This document shows, piece by piece, positions 12,941 to 27,700 of a stretch of 64,000 nt of DNA (position 1 is its first letter; each line of letters starts with the position of its first letter). This stretch comes from Ecdyonurus torrentis (taxonomy: Eukaryota; Arthropoda; Insecta; Ephemeroptera; Heptageniidae): positions 16,659,189 to 16,723,188 of the forward strand of contig OX439131.1 of assembly GCA_949318235.1 (NCBI GenBank). Direction: 5' to 3'. The notes under the pieces were generated by a model, which made no database searches, was not told the origin of the DNA, and worked only from the letters and a program-made list of their open reading frames with translations. A program made the position numbers and the translations under genes.

Positions 12941-15900
12941 TGTTTTTGTATTTTACATAATGCTTTCATATGTTTTTAATATAGTAAAAAGTGAAAATTT
13001 TGCGATTAAACGATCGGTAAAAAAAAGCTTCACATAATACACACACGTTTGTTTGTAACAAAGCTGTAGGCGTCCGAACCTATTAGGAAATCTCGTTTAA
13101 TTCCCTGTCATGATGTTTATGTATTTTACATAAGCAATTTATGTGTTTTTTTTACCGTAATTTAGAGAAAATATTATGTTAAAGGAATCTGTAAAATATA
13201 ACACAAGATATACACACACCTATGTTTGTGTGTGGGTAGTACAAATCCCAATCTATGTTGAAAATTAGTTTTGAATCCTAGCGCGATGTTTTTGTATTTT
13301 TTATAAGCCATAATTATGTATTTAAGCTAATATTAAGTAAAAATATTATGTTTAAAGTATATTCAAAATAGGCATTGCATAATACACACATCTATGTTTG
13401 TGAGCAAGCAGTGAGGGTCCCCACCGATCTTGAAATCTTGTTTTATTTCATGGCGCAATGTTTTTGTATTTTACATAATGCATTCAATTTTTTTTAGATA
13501 GTAAAAAGTGAAAATGTTGTGATTAAAGGATCAATAAAAACAAGCTTCACATAATAAACACACGTTTGTTTTTAACAAAGTTGAAGGCGTCTGAACCTAT
13601 TAGGAAATCTCGTTTAATTCCCTGTCTTGATGTTTATGTATTTTACATAAGCCTTTTATGTGTTTGTTTGACCGTATTTTAGAGAAAATATTATGTTAAA
13701 GGAATCTGTAAAATATAACACAAGATAAACACACACCAATGTTTGTGTGTGGGTAGTACAAATCCCAATCTATGTTGAAAATTAGTTTTGAATCCTAGCG
13801 CGATGTTTTTGTATTTTTTATAAGCCATAATTATGTATTTAAGCTAATATTAAGTAAAAATATATTGTTTAATAATATTTATAATAGGCATCGCATAATA
13901 CACACATCTATGTTTGTGAGCAAGCAGTGAGGGTCCCCACCGATCTTGAAATCTTGTTTTATTTCATGGCGTAATGTTTTTGTATTTTACTTAATGCATT
14001 CATATGTTTTTTAGATCGTAAAAAGTGAAAATTTTGTGATTAAACGATCGGTAAAAACAAGCTTCACATAATACACACACGTATGTTTGTAAGAAAGCTG
14101 TAGGCGTCCGAACCTATTAGGAAATCTCGTTTAATTCCCTGTCTTGATGTTTATGTATTTTACATAAGCCTTTTATGTGTTTGTTTGACCGTATTTTAGA
14201 GAAAATATTATGTTAAAGGAACCTGTAAAATATAACACAAGATATACACACACCTATGTTTGTGTGTGGGTAGTACAAATCCCAATCTATGTTGAAAATT
14301 AGTTTTGAATCCTAGCGCGATGTTTTTGTATTTTTCATAAGCCATAATTATGTATTTAAGATAATATTAAGTAAAAATATTATGTTTAAAGAATATTTAA
14401 AATAGGCATTGCATAATACACACATCTATGTTTGTGAGCAAACAGTGAGGGTCCTTACCGATCTTGAAATCTTGTTTTATTTCATGGCGCAATGTTTTTG
14501 TATTTTACTTAATGCATTCATATGTTTTTTAGATAATAAAAAGTGAAAATTTTGGGATTAAACTATTAAAAAAAAAGCTTCACTTAATACACACACGTAT
14601 GTTTGTAAGAAAGCTGTAGGCGTCCGAACCTATTAGGAAATCACGTTTAATTCCCTGTCTTGATGTTTATGTATTTTACATAAGCAATTTATGTGTTTTT
14701 TTGACCGTAATTTAGAGAAAATATTATGTTAAAGGAATCTGTAAAATATAACACAAGATATACACACACCTATGTTTGTGTGTGGGTAGTACAAATCCCA
14801 ATCTATGTTGAAAATTAGTTTTAAATCCTAGCGCGATGTTTTTGTATTTTTCATAAGCCATAATTATGTATTTAAGATAATATTAAGTAAAAATATTATG
14901 TTTAAAGAATAGGTAAAAATAGGCATCGCATAATACACACATCTATGTTTGTGAGCAAGCAGTGAGGGTCCCCACCGATCTTGAAATCTCGTTTTTTTTC
15001 ATGGCACAATGTTTTTGTATTTTACATAATGCTTTCATATGTTTTTAATATAGTAAAAAGTGAAAATTTTGCGATTAAACGATCGGTAAAAAAAAGCTGC
15101 ACATAATACACACACGTTTGTTTGTAACAAAGCTGTAGGCGTCCGAACCTATTAGGAAATCTCGTTTAATTCCCTGTCTTGATGTTTATGTATTTTACAT
15201 AAGCAATTTATGTGTTTGTTTGACCGTATTTTAGAGAAAATATTATGTTAAAGGAATCTGTAAAATATAACACAAGATATACACACACCTATGTTTGTGT
15301 GTGGGTAGTACAAATCCCAATCTATGTTGAAAATTAGTTTTGAATCCTAGCGCGATGTTTTTTTTTTTTTTATAAGCCATAATTATGTATTTAAGCTAAT
15401 ATTAAGTAAAAATATTATGTTTAATAATATTTATAATAGGCATCGCATAATACACACATCTATGTTTGTGAGCAAGCAGTGAGGGTCCCCACCGATCTTG
15501 AAATCTTGTTCTATTTCATGGCGTAATGTTTTTGTATTTTACTTAATGCATTCATATGTTTTTAGATCGTAAAAAGTGAAAATTTTGTGATTAAACGATC
15601 GGTAAAAACAAGCTTCACATAATACACACACGTATGTTTGTAAGAAAGCTGTAGGCGTCCAAACCTATTAGGAAATCTCGTTTAATTCCCTGTCTTGATG
15701 TTTATGTATTTTACATAAGCCTTTTATGTGTTTGTTTGACCGTATTTTAGAGAAAATATTATGTTAAAGGAATCTGTAAAATATAACACAAGATATACAC
15801 ACACCTATGTTTGTGTGTGGGTAGTACAAATCCCAATCTATGTTGAAAATTAGTTTTGAATCCTAGCGCGATGTTTTTGTATTTTTCATAAGCCATAATT

Positions 15901-16562
15901 ATGTATTTAAGATAATATTAAATAAAAATATTATGTTTAAGGAATATTTAAAATAGGCATTGCATAATACACACATCTATGTTTGTGAGCAAACAGTGAG
16001 GGTCCTTACCGATCTTGAAATCTTGTTTTATGTCATGGCGCAATGTTTTTGTATTTTACATAATGCATTCATATGTTTTTAAGATAGTAAAAAGTGAAAA
16101 TTTTGGGATTAAACTATTGAAAAAAAAAAGCTTCACTTAATACACACACGTATGTTTGTAAGAAAGCTGTAGGCGTCCGAACCTATTAGGAAATCTCGTT
16201 TAATTCCCTGTCTTGATGTTTATGTATTTTACATAAGCCTTTTATGTGTTTGTTTGTCCGTATTTTAGAGAAAATATTATGTTAAAGGAATCTGTAAAAT
16301 ATAACACAAGATATACACACACCTATGTTTGTGTGTGGGTAGTACAAATCCCAATCTATGTTGAAAATTAGTTTTGAATCCTAGCGCGATGTTTTTGTAT
16401 TTTTCATAAGCCATAATTATGTATTTAAGATAATATTAAGTAAAAATATTATGTTTAAAGAATAGGTAAAAATAGGCATCGCATAATACACACATCTATG
16501 TTTGTGAGCAAGCAGTGAGGGTCCCCACCGATCTTGAAATCTCGTTTTTTTTCATGGCACAA
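12941..16562. repeat. Large higher-order unit, copy 2 (7 trimers, mosaic)
   Basis: This block repeats bases 1 to about 2,800 of copy 1. Between about 15661 and 15790 it switches to the sequence of the last two trimers of copy 1. Private marks TTAAATAAAA at 15918 and TTATGTCATGG near 16027 match 12296 and about 12405, exactly 3,622 bp earlier, which is 7 trimers. The jump keeps the trimer register, as expected from unequal crossing-over between aligned trimers. The join itself leaves no visible scar because flanking m2 sequence is the same in both partners. Confidence 0.85.
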
Positions 16563-19500
16563 TGTTTTTGTATTTTACATAATGCTTTCATATGTTTTTA
16601 ATATAGTAAAAAGTGAAAATTTTGCGATTAAACGATCGGTAAAAAAAAGCTTCACATAATACACACACGTTTGTTTGTAACAAAGCTGTAGGCGTCCGAA
16701 CCTATTAGGAAATCTCGTTTAATTCCCTGTCTTGATGTTTATGTATTTTACATAAGCAATTTATGTGTTTTTTTTACCGTAATTTAGAGAAAATATTATG
16801 TTAAAGGAATCTGTAAAATATAACACAAGATATACACACACCTATGTTTGTGTGTGGGTAGTACAAATCCCAATCTATGTTGAAAATTAGTTTTGAATCC
16901 TAGCGCGATGTTTTTGTATTTTTTATAAGCCATAATTATGTATTTAAGCTAATATTAAGTAAAAATATTATGTTTAAAGTATATTCAAAATAGGCATTGC
17001 ATAATACACACATCTATGTTTGTGAGCAAGCAGTGAGGGTCCCCACCGATCTTGAAATCTTGTTTTATTTCATGGCGCAATGTTTTTGTATTTTACATAA
17101 TGCATTCAATTTTTTTTAGATAGTAAAAAGTGAAAATGTTGTGATTAAAGGATCAATAAAAACAAGCTTCACATAATAAACACACGTTTGTTTTTAACAA
17201 AGTTGAAGGCGTCTGAACCTATTAGGAAATCTCGTTTAATTCCCTGTCTTGATGTTTATGTATTTTACATAAGCCTTTTATGTGTTTGTTTGACCGTATT
17301 TTAGAGAAAATATTATGTTAAAGGAATCTGTAAAATATAACACAAGATAAACACACACCAATGTTTGTGTGTGGGTAGTACAAATCCCAATCTATGTTGA
17401 AAATTAGTTTTGAATCCTAGCGCGATGTTTTTGTATTTTTTATAAGCCATAATTATGTATTTAAGCTAATATTAAGTAAAAATATATTGTTTAATAATAT
17501 TTATAATAGGCATCGCATAATACACACATCTATGTTTGTGAGCAAGCAGTGAGGGTCCCCACCGATCTTGAAATCTTGTTTTATTTCATGGCGTAATGTT
17601 TTTGTATTTTACTTAATGCATTCATATGTTTTTTAGATCGTAAAAAGTGAAAATTTTGTGATTAAACGATCGGTAAAAACAAGCTTCACATAATACACAC
17701 ACGTATGTTTGTAAGAAAGCTGTAGGCGTCCGAACCTATTAGGAAATCTCGTTTAATTCCCTGTCTTGATGTTTATGTATTTTACATAAGCCTTTTATGT
17801 GTTTGTTTGACCGTATTTTAGAGAAAATATTATGTTAAAGGAACCTGTAAAATATAACACAAGATATACACACACCTATGTTTGTGTGTGGGTAGTACAA
17901 ATCCCAATCTATGTTGAAAATTAGTTTTGAATCCTAGCGCGATGTTTTTGTATTTTTCATAAGCCATAATTATGTATTTAAGATAATATTAAGTAAAAAT
18001 ATTATGTTTAAAGAATATTTAAAATAGGCATTGCATAATACACACATCTATGTTTGTGAGCAAACAGTGAGGGTCCTTACCGATCTTGAAATCTTGTTTT
18101 ATTTCATGGCGCAATGTTTTTGTATTTTACTTAATGCATTCATATGTTTTTTAGATAATAAAAAGTGAAAATTTTGGGATTAAACTATTAAAAAAAAAGC
18201 TTCACTTAATACACACACGTATGTTTGTAAGAAAGCTGTAGGCGTCCGAACCTATTAGGAAATCACGTTTAATTCCCTGTCTTGATGTTTATGTATTTTA
18301 CATAAGCAATTTATGTGTTTTTTTGACCGTAATTTAGAGAAAATATTATGTTAAAGGAATCTGTAAAATATAACACAAGATATACACACACCTATGTTTG
18401 TGTGTGGGTAGTACAAATCCCAATCTATGTTGAAAATTAGTTTTAAATCCTAGCGCGATGTTTTTGTATTTTTCATAAGCCATAATTATGTATTTAAGAT
18501 AATATTAAGTAAAAATATTATGTTTAAAGAATAGGTAAAAATAGGCATCGCATAATACACACATCTATGTTTGTGAGCAAGCAGTGAGGGTCCCCACCGA
18601 TCTTGAAATCTCGTTTTTTTTCATGGCACAATGTTTTTGTATTTTACATAATGCTTTCATATGTTTTTAATATAGTAAAAAGTGAAAATTTTGCGATTAA
18701 ACGATCGGTAAAAAAAAGCTGCACATAATACACACACGTTTGTTTGTAACAAAGCTGTAGGCGTCCGAACCTATTAGGAAATCTCGTTTAATTCCCTGTC
18801 TTGATGTTTATGTATTTTACATAAGCAATTTATGTGTTTGTTTGACCGTATTTTAGAGAAAATATTATGTTAAAGGAATCTGTAAAATATAACACAAGAT
18901 ATACACACACCTATGTTTGTGTGTGGGTAGTACAAATCCCAATCTATGTTGAAAATTAGTTTTGAGTCCTAGCGCGATGTTTTTTTTTTTTTTATAAGCC
19001 ATAATTATGTATTTAAGCTAATATTAAGTAAAAATATTATGTTTAATAATATTTATAATAGGCATCGCATAATACACACATCTATGTTTGTGAGCAAGCA
19101 GTGAGGGTCCCCACCGATCTTGAAATCTTGTTCTATTTCATGGCGTAATGTTTTTGTATTTTACTTAATGCATTCATATGTTTTTAGATCGTAAAAAGTG
19201 AAAATTTTGGGATTAAACGATCGGTAAAAACAAGCTTCACATAATACACACACGTATGTTTGTAAGAAAGCTGTAGGCGTCCAAACCTATTAGGAAATCT
19301 CGTTTAATTCCCTGTCTTGATGTTTATGTATTTTACATAAGCCTTTTATGTGTTTGTTTGACCGTATTTTAGAGAAAATATTATGTTAAAGGAATCTGTA
19401 AAATATAACACAAAATATACACACACCTATGTTTGTGTGTGGGTAGTACAAATCCCAATCTATGTTGAAAATTAGTTTTGAATCCTAGCGCGATGTTTTT

Positions 19501-21738
19501 GTATTTTTCATAAGCCATAATTATGTATTTAAGATAATATTAAGTAAAAATATTATGTTTAAAGAATATTTAAAATAGGCATTGCATAATACACACATCT
19601 ATGTTTGTGAGCAAACAGTGAGGGTCCTTACCGATCTTGAAATCTTGTTTTATTTCATGGCGCAATGTTTTTGTATTTTACATAATGCATTCATATGTTT
19701 TTAAGATAGTAAAAAGTGAAAATTTTGGAATTAAACTATTAAAAAAAAAGCTTCACTTAATACACACACGTATGTTTGTAAGAAAGCTGTAGGCGTCCGA
19801 ACCTATTAGGAAATCTCGTTTAATTCCCTGTCTTGATGTTTATGTATTTTACATAAGCCTTTTTTTGTGTTTGTTTGACCGTATTTTAGAGAAAATATTA
19901 TGTTAAAGGAATCTGTAAAATATAACACAAGATATACACACACCTATGTTTGTGTGTGGGTAGTACAAATCCCAATCTATGTTGAAAATTAGTTTTGAAT
20001 CCTAGCGCGATGTTTTTGTATTTTTCATAAGCCATAATTATGTATTTAAGATAATATTAAGTAAAAATATTATGTTTAAAGAATAGGTAAAAATAGGCAT
20101 CGCATAATACACACATCTATGTTTGTGAGTAAGCAGTGAGGGTCCCCACCGATCTTGAAATCTCGTTTTTTTTCATGGCACAATGTTTTTGTATTTTACA
20201 TAATGCTTTCATATGTTTTTAATATAGTAAAAAGTGAAAATTTTGAGATTGAACGATCGGTAAAAAAAAGCTTCACATAATACACACACGTTTGTTTGTA
20301 ACAAAGCTGTAGGCGTCCGAACCTATTAGGAAATCTCGTTTAATTCCCTGTCTTGATGTTTATGTATTTTACATAAGCCTTTTATGTGTTTTTTTGACCG
20401 TAATTTAGAGAAAATATTATGTTAAGGGAATCTGTAAAATATAACACAAGATATACACACACCTATGTTTGTGTGTGGGTAGTACAAATCCCAATCTATG
20501 TTGAAAATTAGTTTTGAATCCTAGCGCAATGTTTTTGTATTTTTTATAAGCCATAATTATGTATTTAAGCTAATATTAAGTAAAAATATTATGTTTAAAA
20601 AATATTCAAAATAGGCAGTGCATAATACACACATCTATGTTTGTGAGCAAGCAGTGAGTGTCCCCACCGATCTTGAAATCTTGTTTTATTTCATGGCGCA
20701 ATGTTTTTGTATTTTACTTAATGCATTCATATGTTCTTTAGATAGTAAAAAGTGAAAATTTTGTGATTAAAAGATCAATAAAAACAAGCTTCACATAATA
20801 CACACACGTATGTTTGTAAGAAAGCTGTAGGCGTCCGAACCTATTAGGAAATCTTGTTTAATTCCCTGTCTTGATGTTTATGTATTTTACATAAACCTTT
20901 TATGTGTTTGTTTGACCGTATTTTAGAGAAAATATTATGTTAAAGGAATCTGTAAAATATAACACAAGATATACACACACCTATGTTTGTGTGTGGGTAG
21001 TACAAATCCCAATCTATGTTGAAAATTAGTTTTGAATCCTAGCGCGATGTTTTTGTATTTTTCATAAGCCATAATTATGTATTTAAGATAATATTAAGTA
21101 AAAATATTATGTTTAAAGAATATTTAAAATAGGAATTGCATAATACACACATCTATGTTTGTGAGCAAACAGTGAGGGTCCTTACCGATCTTGAAATCTC
21201 GTTTTATTTCATGGCGCAATGTTTTTGTATTTTACATAATGCATTCATATGTTTTTAAGATAGTAAAAAGTGAAAATTTTGCGATTAAACGATCGGTAAA
21301 AAAAAGCTTCACTTAATACACACACGTATGTTTGTAAGAAAGCTGTAGGCGTCCGAACCTATTAGGAAATCTCGTTTAATTCCCTGTCTTGATGTTTATG
21401 TATTTTACATAAGCAATTTATGTGTTTTTTTGACCGTAATTTAGAGAAAATATTATGTTAAAGGAATCTGTAAAATATAACACAAGATATACACACACCT
21501 ATGTTTGTGTGTGGGTAGTACAAATCCCAATCTATGTTGAAAATTAGTTTTGAATCCTAGCGCGATGTTTTTGTATTTTTTATAAGCCATAATTATGTAT
21601 TTAAGCTAATATTAAGTAAAAATATTATGTTTAAAGTATAGGTAAAAATAGGCATCGCATAATACACACATCTATGTTTGTGAGCAAGCAGTGAGGGTCC
21701 CCACCGATCTTGAAATCTCGTTTTTTTTCATGGCACAA
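16563..21738. repeat. Large higher-order unit, copy 3 (10 trimers)
   Basis: This 5,176-bp block repeats bases 1-5176 of copy 1, including marks at offset 16,562: the longer T run in CCTTTTTTTTGTG (about 19858), GAGATTGAACGATC (about 20244), TTAAGGGAATC (about 20423), CAGTGAGTGTCCCC (about 20652) and ATAAACCTTTT (about 20892). It then restarts rather than going on to base 5177 of copy 1. It shares TTGAGTCCTAGCG (about 18962) and GGGATTAAACGATC (about 19209) with copy 4 but not with copies 1 and 2, so copies 3 and 4 are the closest pair in this part. Confidence 0.85.
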
Positions 21739-24700
21739 TGTTTTTGTATTTTACATAATGCTTTCATATGTTTTTAATATAGTAAAAAGTGAAAATTTTG
21801 CGATTAAACGATCGGTAAAAAAAAGCTTCACATAATACACACACGTTTGTTTGTAACAAAGCTGTAGGCGTCCGAACCTATTAGGAAATCTCGTTTAATT
21901 CCCTGTCTTGATGTTTATGTATTTTACATAAGCAATTTATGTGTTTTTTTTACCGTAATTTAGAGAAAATATTATGTTAAAGGAATCTGTAAAATATAAC
22001 ACAAGATATACACACACCTATGTTTGTGTGTGGGTAGTACAAATCCCAATCTATGTTGAAAATTAGTTTTGAATCCTAGCGCGATGTTTTTGTATTTTTT
22101 ATAAGCCATAATTATGTATTTAAGCTAATATTAAGTAAAAATATTATGTTTAAAGTATATTCAAAATAGGCATTGCATAATACACACATCTATGTTTGTG
22201 AGCAAGCAGTGAGGGTCCCCACCGATCTTGAAATCTTGTTTTATTTCATGGCGCAATGTTTTTGTATTTTACATAATGCATTCAATTTTTTTTAGATAGT
22301 AAAAAGTGAAAATGTTGTGATTAAAGGATCAATAAAAACAAGCTTCACATAATAAACACACGTTTGTTTTTAACAAAGTTGAAGGCGTCTGAACCTATTA
22401 GGAAATCTCGTTTAATTCCCTGTCTTGATGTTTATGTATTTTACATAAGCCTTTTATGTGTTTGTTTGACCGTATTTTAGAGAAAATATTATGTTAAAGG
22501 AATCTGTAAAATATAACACAAGATAAACACACACCAATGTTTGTGTGTGGGTAGTACAAATCCCAATCTATGTTGAAAATTAGTTTTGAATCCTAGCGCG
22601 ATGTTTTTGTATTTTTTATAAGCCATAATTATGTATTTAAGCTAATATTAAGTAAAAATATATTGTTTAATAATATTTATAATAGGCATCGCATAATACA
22701 CACATCTATGTTTGTGAGCAAGCAGTGAGGGTCCCCACCGATCTTGAAATCTTGTTTTATTTCATGGCGTAATGTTTTTGTATTTTACTTAATGCATTCA
22801 TATGTTTTTTAGATCGTAAAAAGTGAAAATTTTGTGATTAAACGATCGGTAAAAACAAGCTTCACATAATACACACACGTATGTTTGTAAGAAAGCTGTA
22901 GGCGTCCGAACCTATTAGGAAATCTCGTTTAATTCCCTGTCTTGATGTTTATGTATTTTACATAAGCCTTTTATGTGTTTGTTTGACCGTATTTTAGAGA
23001 AAATATTATGTTAAAGGAACCTGTAAAATATAACACAAGATATACACACACCTATGTTTGTGTGTGGGTAGTACAAATCCCAATCTATGTTGAAAATTAG
23101 TTTTGAATCCTAGCGCGATGTTTTTGTATTTTTCATAAGCCATAATTATGTATTTAAGATAATATTAAGTAAAAATATTATGTTTAAAGAATATTTAAAA
23201 TAGGCATTGCATAATACACACATCTATGTTTGTGAGCAAACAGTGAGGGTCCTTACCGATCTTGAAATCTTGTTTTATTTCATGGCGCAATGTTTTTGTA
23301 TTTTACTTAATGCATTCATATGTTTTTTAGATAATAAAAAGTGAAAATTTTGGGATTAAACTATTAAAAAAAAAGCTTCACTTAATACACACACGTATGT
23401 TTGTAAGAAAGCTGTAGGCGTCCGAACCTATTAGGAAATCACGTTTAATTCCCTGTCTTGATGTTTATGTATTTTACATAAGCAATTTATGTGTTTTTTT
23501 GACCGTAATTTAGAGAAAATATTATGTTAAAGGAATCTGTAAAATATAACACAAGATATACACACACCTATGTTTGTGTGTGGGTAGTACAAATCCCAAT
23601 CTATGTTGAAAATTAGTTTTAAATCCTAGCGCGATGTTTTTGTATTTTTCATAAGCCATAATTATGTATTTAAGATAATATTAAGTAAAAATATTATGTT
23701 TAAAGAATAGGTAAAAATAGGCATCGCATAATACACACATCTATGTTTGTGAGCAAGCAGTGAGGGTCCCCACCGATCTTGAAATCTCGTTTTTTTTCAT
23801 GGCACAATGTTTTTGTATTTTACATAATGCTTTCATATGTTTTTAATATAGTAAAAAGTGAAAATTTTGCGATTAAACGATCGGTAAAAAAAAGCTGCAC
23901 ATAATACACACACGTTTGTTTGTAACAAAGCTGTAGGCGTCCGAACCTATTAGGAAATCTCGTTTAATTCCCTGTCTTGATGTTTATGTATTTTACATAA
24001 GCAATTTATGTGTTTGTTTGACCGTATTTTAGAGAAAATATTATGTTAAAGGAATCTGTAAAATATAACACAAGATATACACACACCTATGTTTGTGTGT
24101 GGGTAGTACAAATCCCAATCTATGTTGAAAATTAGTTTTGAGTCCTAGCGCGATGTTTTTTTTTTTTTTATAAGCCATAATTATGTATTTAAGCTAATAT
24201 TAAGTAAAAATATTATGTTTAATAATATTTATAATAGGCATCGCATAATACACACATCTATGTTTGTGAGCAAGCAGTGAGGGTCCCCACCGATCTTGAA
24301 ATCTTGTTCTATTTCATGGCGTAATGTTTTTGTATTTTACTTAATGCATTCATATGTTTTTAGATCGTAAAAAGTGAAAATTTTGGGATTAAACGATCGG
24401 TAAAAACAAGCTTCACATAATACACACACGTATGTTTGTAAGAAAGCTGTAGGCGTCCAAACCTATTAGGAAATCTCGTTTAATTCCCTGTCTTGATGTT
24501 TATGTATTTTACATAAGCCTTTTATGTGTTTGTTTGACCGTATTTTAGAGAAAATATTATGTTAAAGGAATCTGTAAAATATAACACAAAATATACACAC
24601 ACCTATGTTTGTGTGTGGGTAGTACAAATCCCAATCTATGTTGAAAATTAGTTTTGAATCCTAGCGCGATGTTTTTGTATTTTTCATAAGCCATAATTAT

Positions 24701-27700
24701 GTATTTAAGATAATATTAAGTAAAAATATTATGTTTAAAGAATATTTAAAATAGGCATTGCATAATACACACATCTATGTTTGTGAGCAAACAGTGAGGG
24801 TCCTTACCGATCTTGAAATCTTGTTTTATTTCATGGCGCAATGTTTTTGTATTTTACATAATGCATTCATATGTTTTTAAGATAGTAAAAAGTGAAAATT
24901 TTGGAATTAAACTATTAAAAAAAAAGCTTCACTTAATACACACACGTATGTTTGTAAGAAAGCTGTAGGCGTCCGAACCTATTAGGAAATCTCGTTTAAT
25001 TCCCTGTCTTGATGTTTATGTATTTTACATAAGCCTTTTTTTGTGTTTGTTTGACCGTATTTTAGAGAAAATATTATGTTAAAGGAATCTGTAAAATATA
25101 ACACAAGATATACACACACCTATGTTTGTGTGTGGGTAGTACAAATCCCAATCTATGTTGAAAATTAGTTTTGAATCCTAGCGCGATGTTTTTGTATTTT
25201 TCATAAGCCATAATTATGTATTTAAGATAATATTAAGTAAAAATATTATGTTTAAAGAATAGGTAAAAATAGGCATCGCATAATACACACATCTATGTTT
25301 GTGAGTAAGCAGTGAGGGTCCCCACCGATCTTGAAATCTCGTTTTTTTTCATGGCACAATGTTTTTGTATTTTACATAATGCTTTCATATGTTTTTAATA
25401 TAGTAAAAAGTGAAAATTTTGAGATTGAACGATCGGTAAAAAAAAGCTTCACATAATACACACACGTTTGTTTGTAACAAAGCTGTAGGCGTCCGAACCT
25501 ATTAGGAAATCTCGTTTAATTCCCTGTCTTGATGTTTATGTATTTTACATAAGCCTTTTATGTGTTTTTTTGACCGTAATTTAGAGAAAATATTATGTTA
25601 AGGGAATCTGTAAAATATAACACAAGATATACACACACCTATGTTTGTGTGTGGGTAGTACAAATCCCAATCTATGTTGAAAATTAGTTTTGAATCCTAG
25701 CGCAATGTTTTTGTATTTTTTATAAGCCATAATTATGTATTTAAGCTAATATTAAGTAAAAATATTATGTTTAAAAAATATTCAAAATAGGCAGTGCATA
25801 ATACACACATCTATGTTTGTGAGCAAGCAGTGAGTGTCCCCACCGATCTTGAAATCTTGTTTTATTTCATGGCGCAATGTTTTTGTATTTTACTTAATGC
25901 ATTCATATGTTCTTTAGATAGTAAAAAGTGAAAATTTTGTGATTAAAAGATCAATAAAAACAAGCTTCACATAATACACACACGTATGTTTGTAAGAAAG
26001 CTGTAGGCGTCCGAACCTATTAGGAAATCTTGTTTAATTCCCTGTCTTGATGTTTATGTATTTTACATAAACCTTTTATGTGTTTGTTTGACCGTATTTT
26101 AGAGAAAATATTATGTTAAAGGAATCTGTAAAATATAACACAAGATATACACACACCTATGTTTGTGTGTGGGTAGTACAAATCCCAATCTATGTTGAAA
26201 ATTAGTTTTGAATCCTAGCGCGATGTTTTTGTATTTTTCATAAGCCATAATTATGTATTTAAGATAATATTAAGTAAAAATATTATGTTTAAAGAATATT
26301 TAAAATAGGAATTGCATAATACACACATCTATGTTTGTGAGCAAACAGTGAGGGTCCTTACCGATCTTGAAATCTCGTTTTATTTCATGGCGCAATGTTT
26401 TTGTATTTTACATAATGCATTCATATGTTTTTAAGATAGTAAAAAGTGAAAATTTTGCGATTAAACGATCGGTAAAAAAAAGCTTCACTTAATACACACA
26501 CGTATGTTTGTAAGAAAGCTGTAGGCGTCCGAACCTATTAGGAAATCTCGTTTAATTCCCTGTCTTGATGTTTATGTATTTTACATAAGCAATTTATGTG
26601 TTTTTTTGACCGTAATTTAGAGAAAATATTATGTTAAAGGAATCTGTAAAATATAACACAAGATATACACACACCTATGTTTGTGTGTGGGTAGTACAAA
26701 TCCCAATCTATGTTGAAAATTAGTTTTGAATCCTAGCGCGATGTTTTTGTATTTTTTATAAGCCATAATTATGTATTTAAGCTAATATTAAGTAAAAATA
26801 TTATGTTTAAAGTATAGGTAAAAATAGGCATCGCATAATACACACATCTATGTTTGTGAGCAAGCAGTGAGGGTCCCCACCGATCTTGAAATCTCGTTTT
26901 TTTTCATGGCACAATGTTTTTGTATTTTACATAATGCTTTCATATGTTTTTAATATAGTAAAAAGTGAAAATGTTGTGATTAAAAGATCAATAAAAACAA
27001 GCTTCACATAATACACACACGTATGTTTGTAAGAAAGCTGTAGGCGTCCGAACCTATTAGGAAATCTTGTTTAATTCCCTGTCTTGATGTTTATGTATTT
27101 TACATAAGCCTTTTATGTGTTTGTTTGACCGTATTTTAGAGAAAATATTATGTTAAAGGAATCTGTAAAATATAACACAAGATATACACACACCTATGTT
27201 TGTGTGTGGGTAGTACAAATCCCAATCTATGTTGAAAATTAGTTTTGAATCCTAGCGCGATGTTTTTGTATTTTTTATAAGCCATAATTATGTATTTAAG
27301 CTAATATTAAGTAAAAATATTATGTTTAATAATATTTATAATAGGCATCGCATAATACACACATCTATGTTTGTGAGCAAGCAGTGAGGGTCCCCACCGA
27401 TCTTGAAATCTTGTTCTATTTCATGGCGTAATGTTTTTGTATTTTACTTAATGCATTCATATGTTTTTTAGATCGTAAAAAGTGAAAATTTTGTGATTAA
27501 ACGATCGGTAAAAACAAGCTTCACATAATACACACACGTATGTTTGTAAGAAAGCTGTAGGCGTCCGCACCTATTAGGAAATCTCGTTTAATTCCCTGTC
27601 TTGATGTTTATGTATTTTACATAAGCCTTTTATGTGTTTGTTTGACGGTATTTTAGAGAAAATATTATGTTAAAGGAATCTGTAAAATATAACACAAGAT

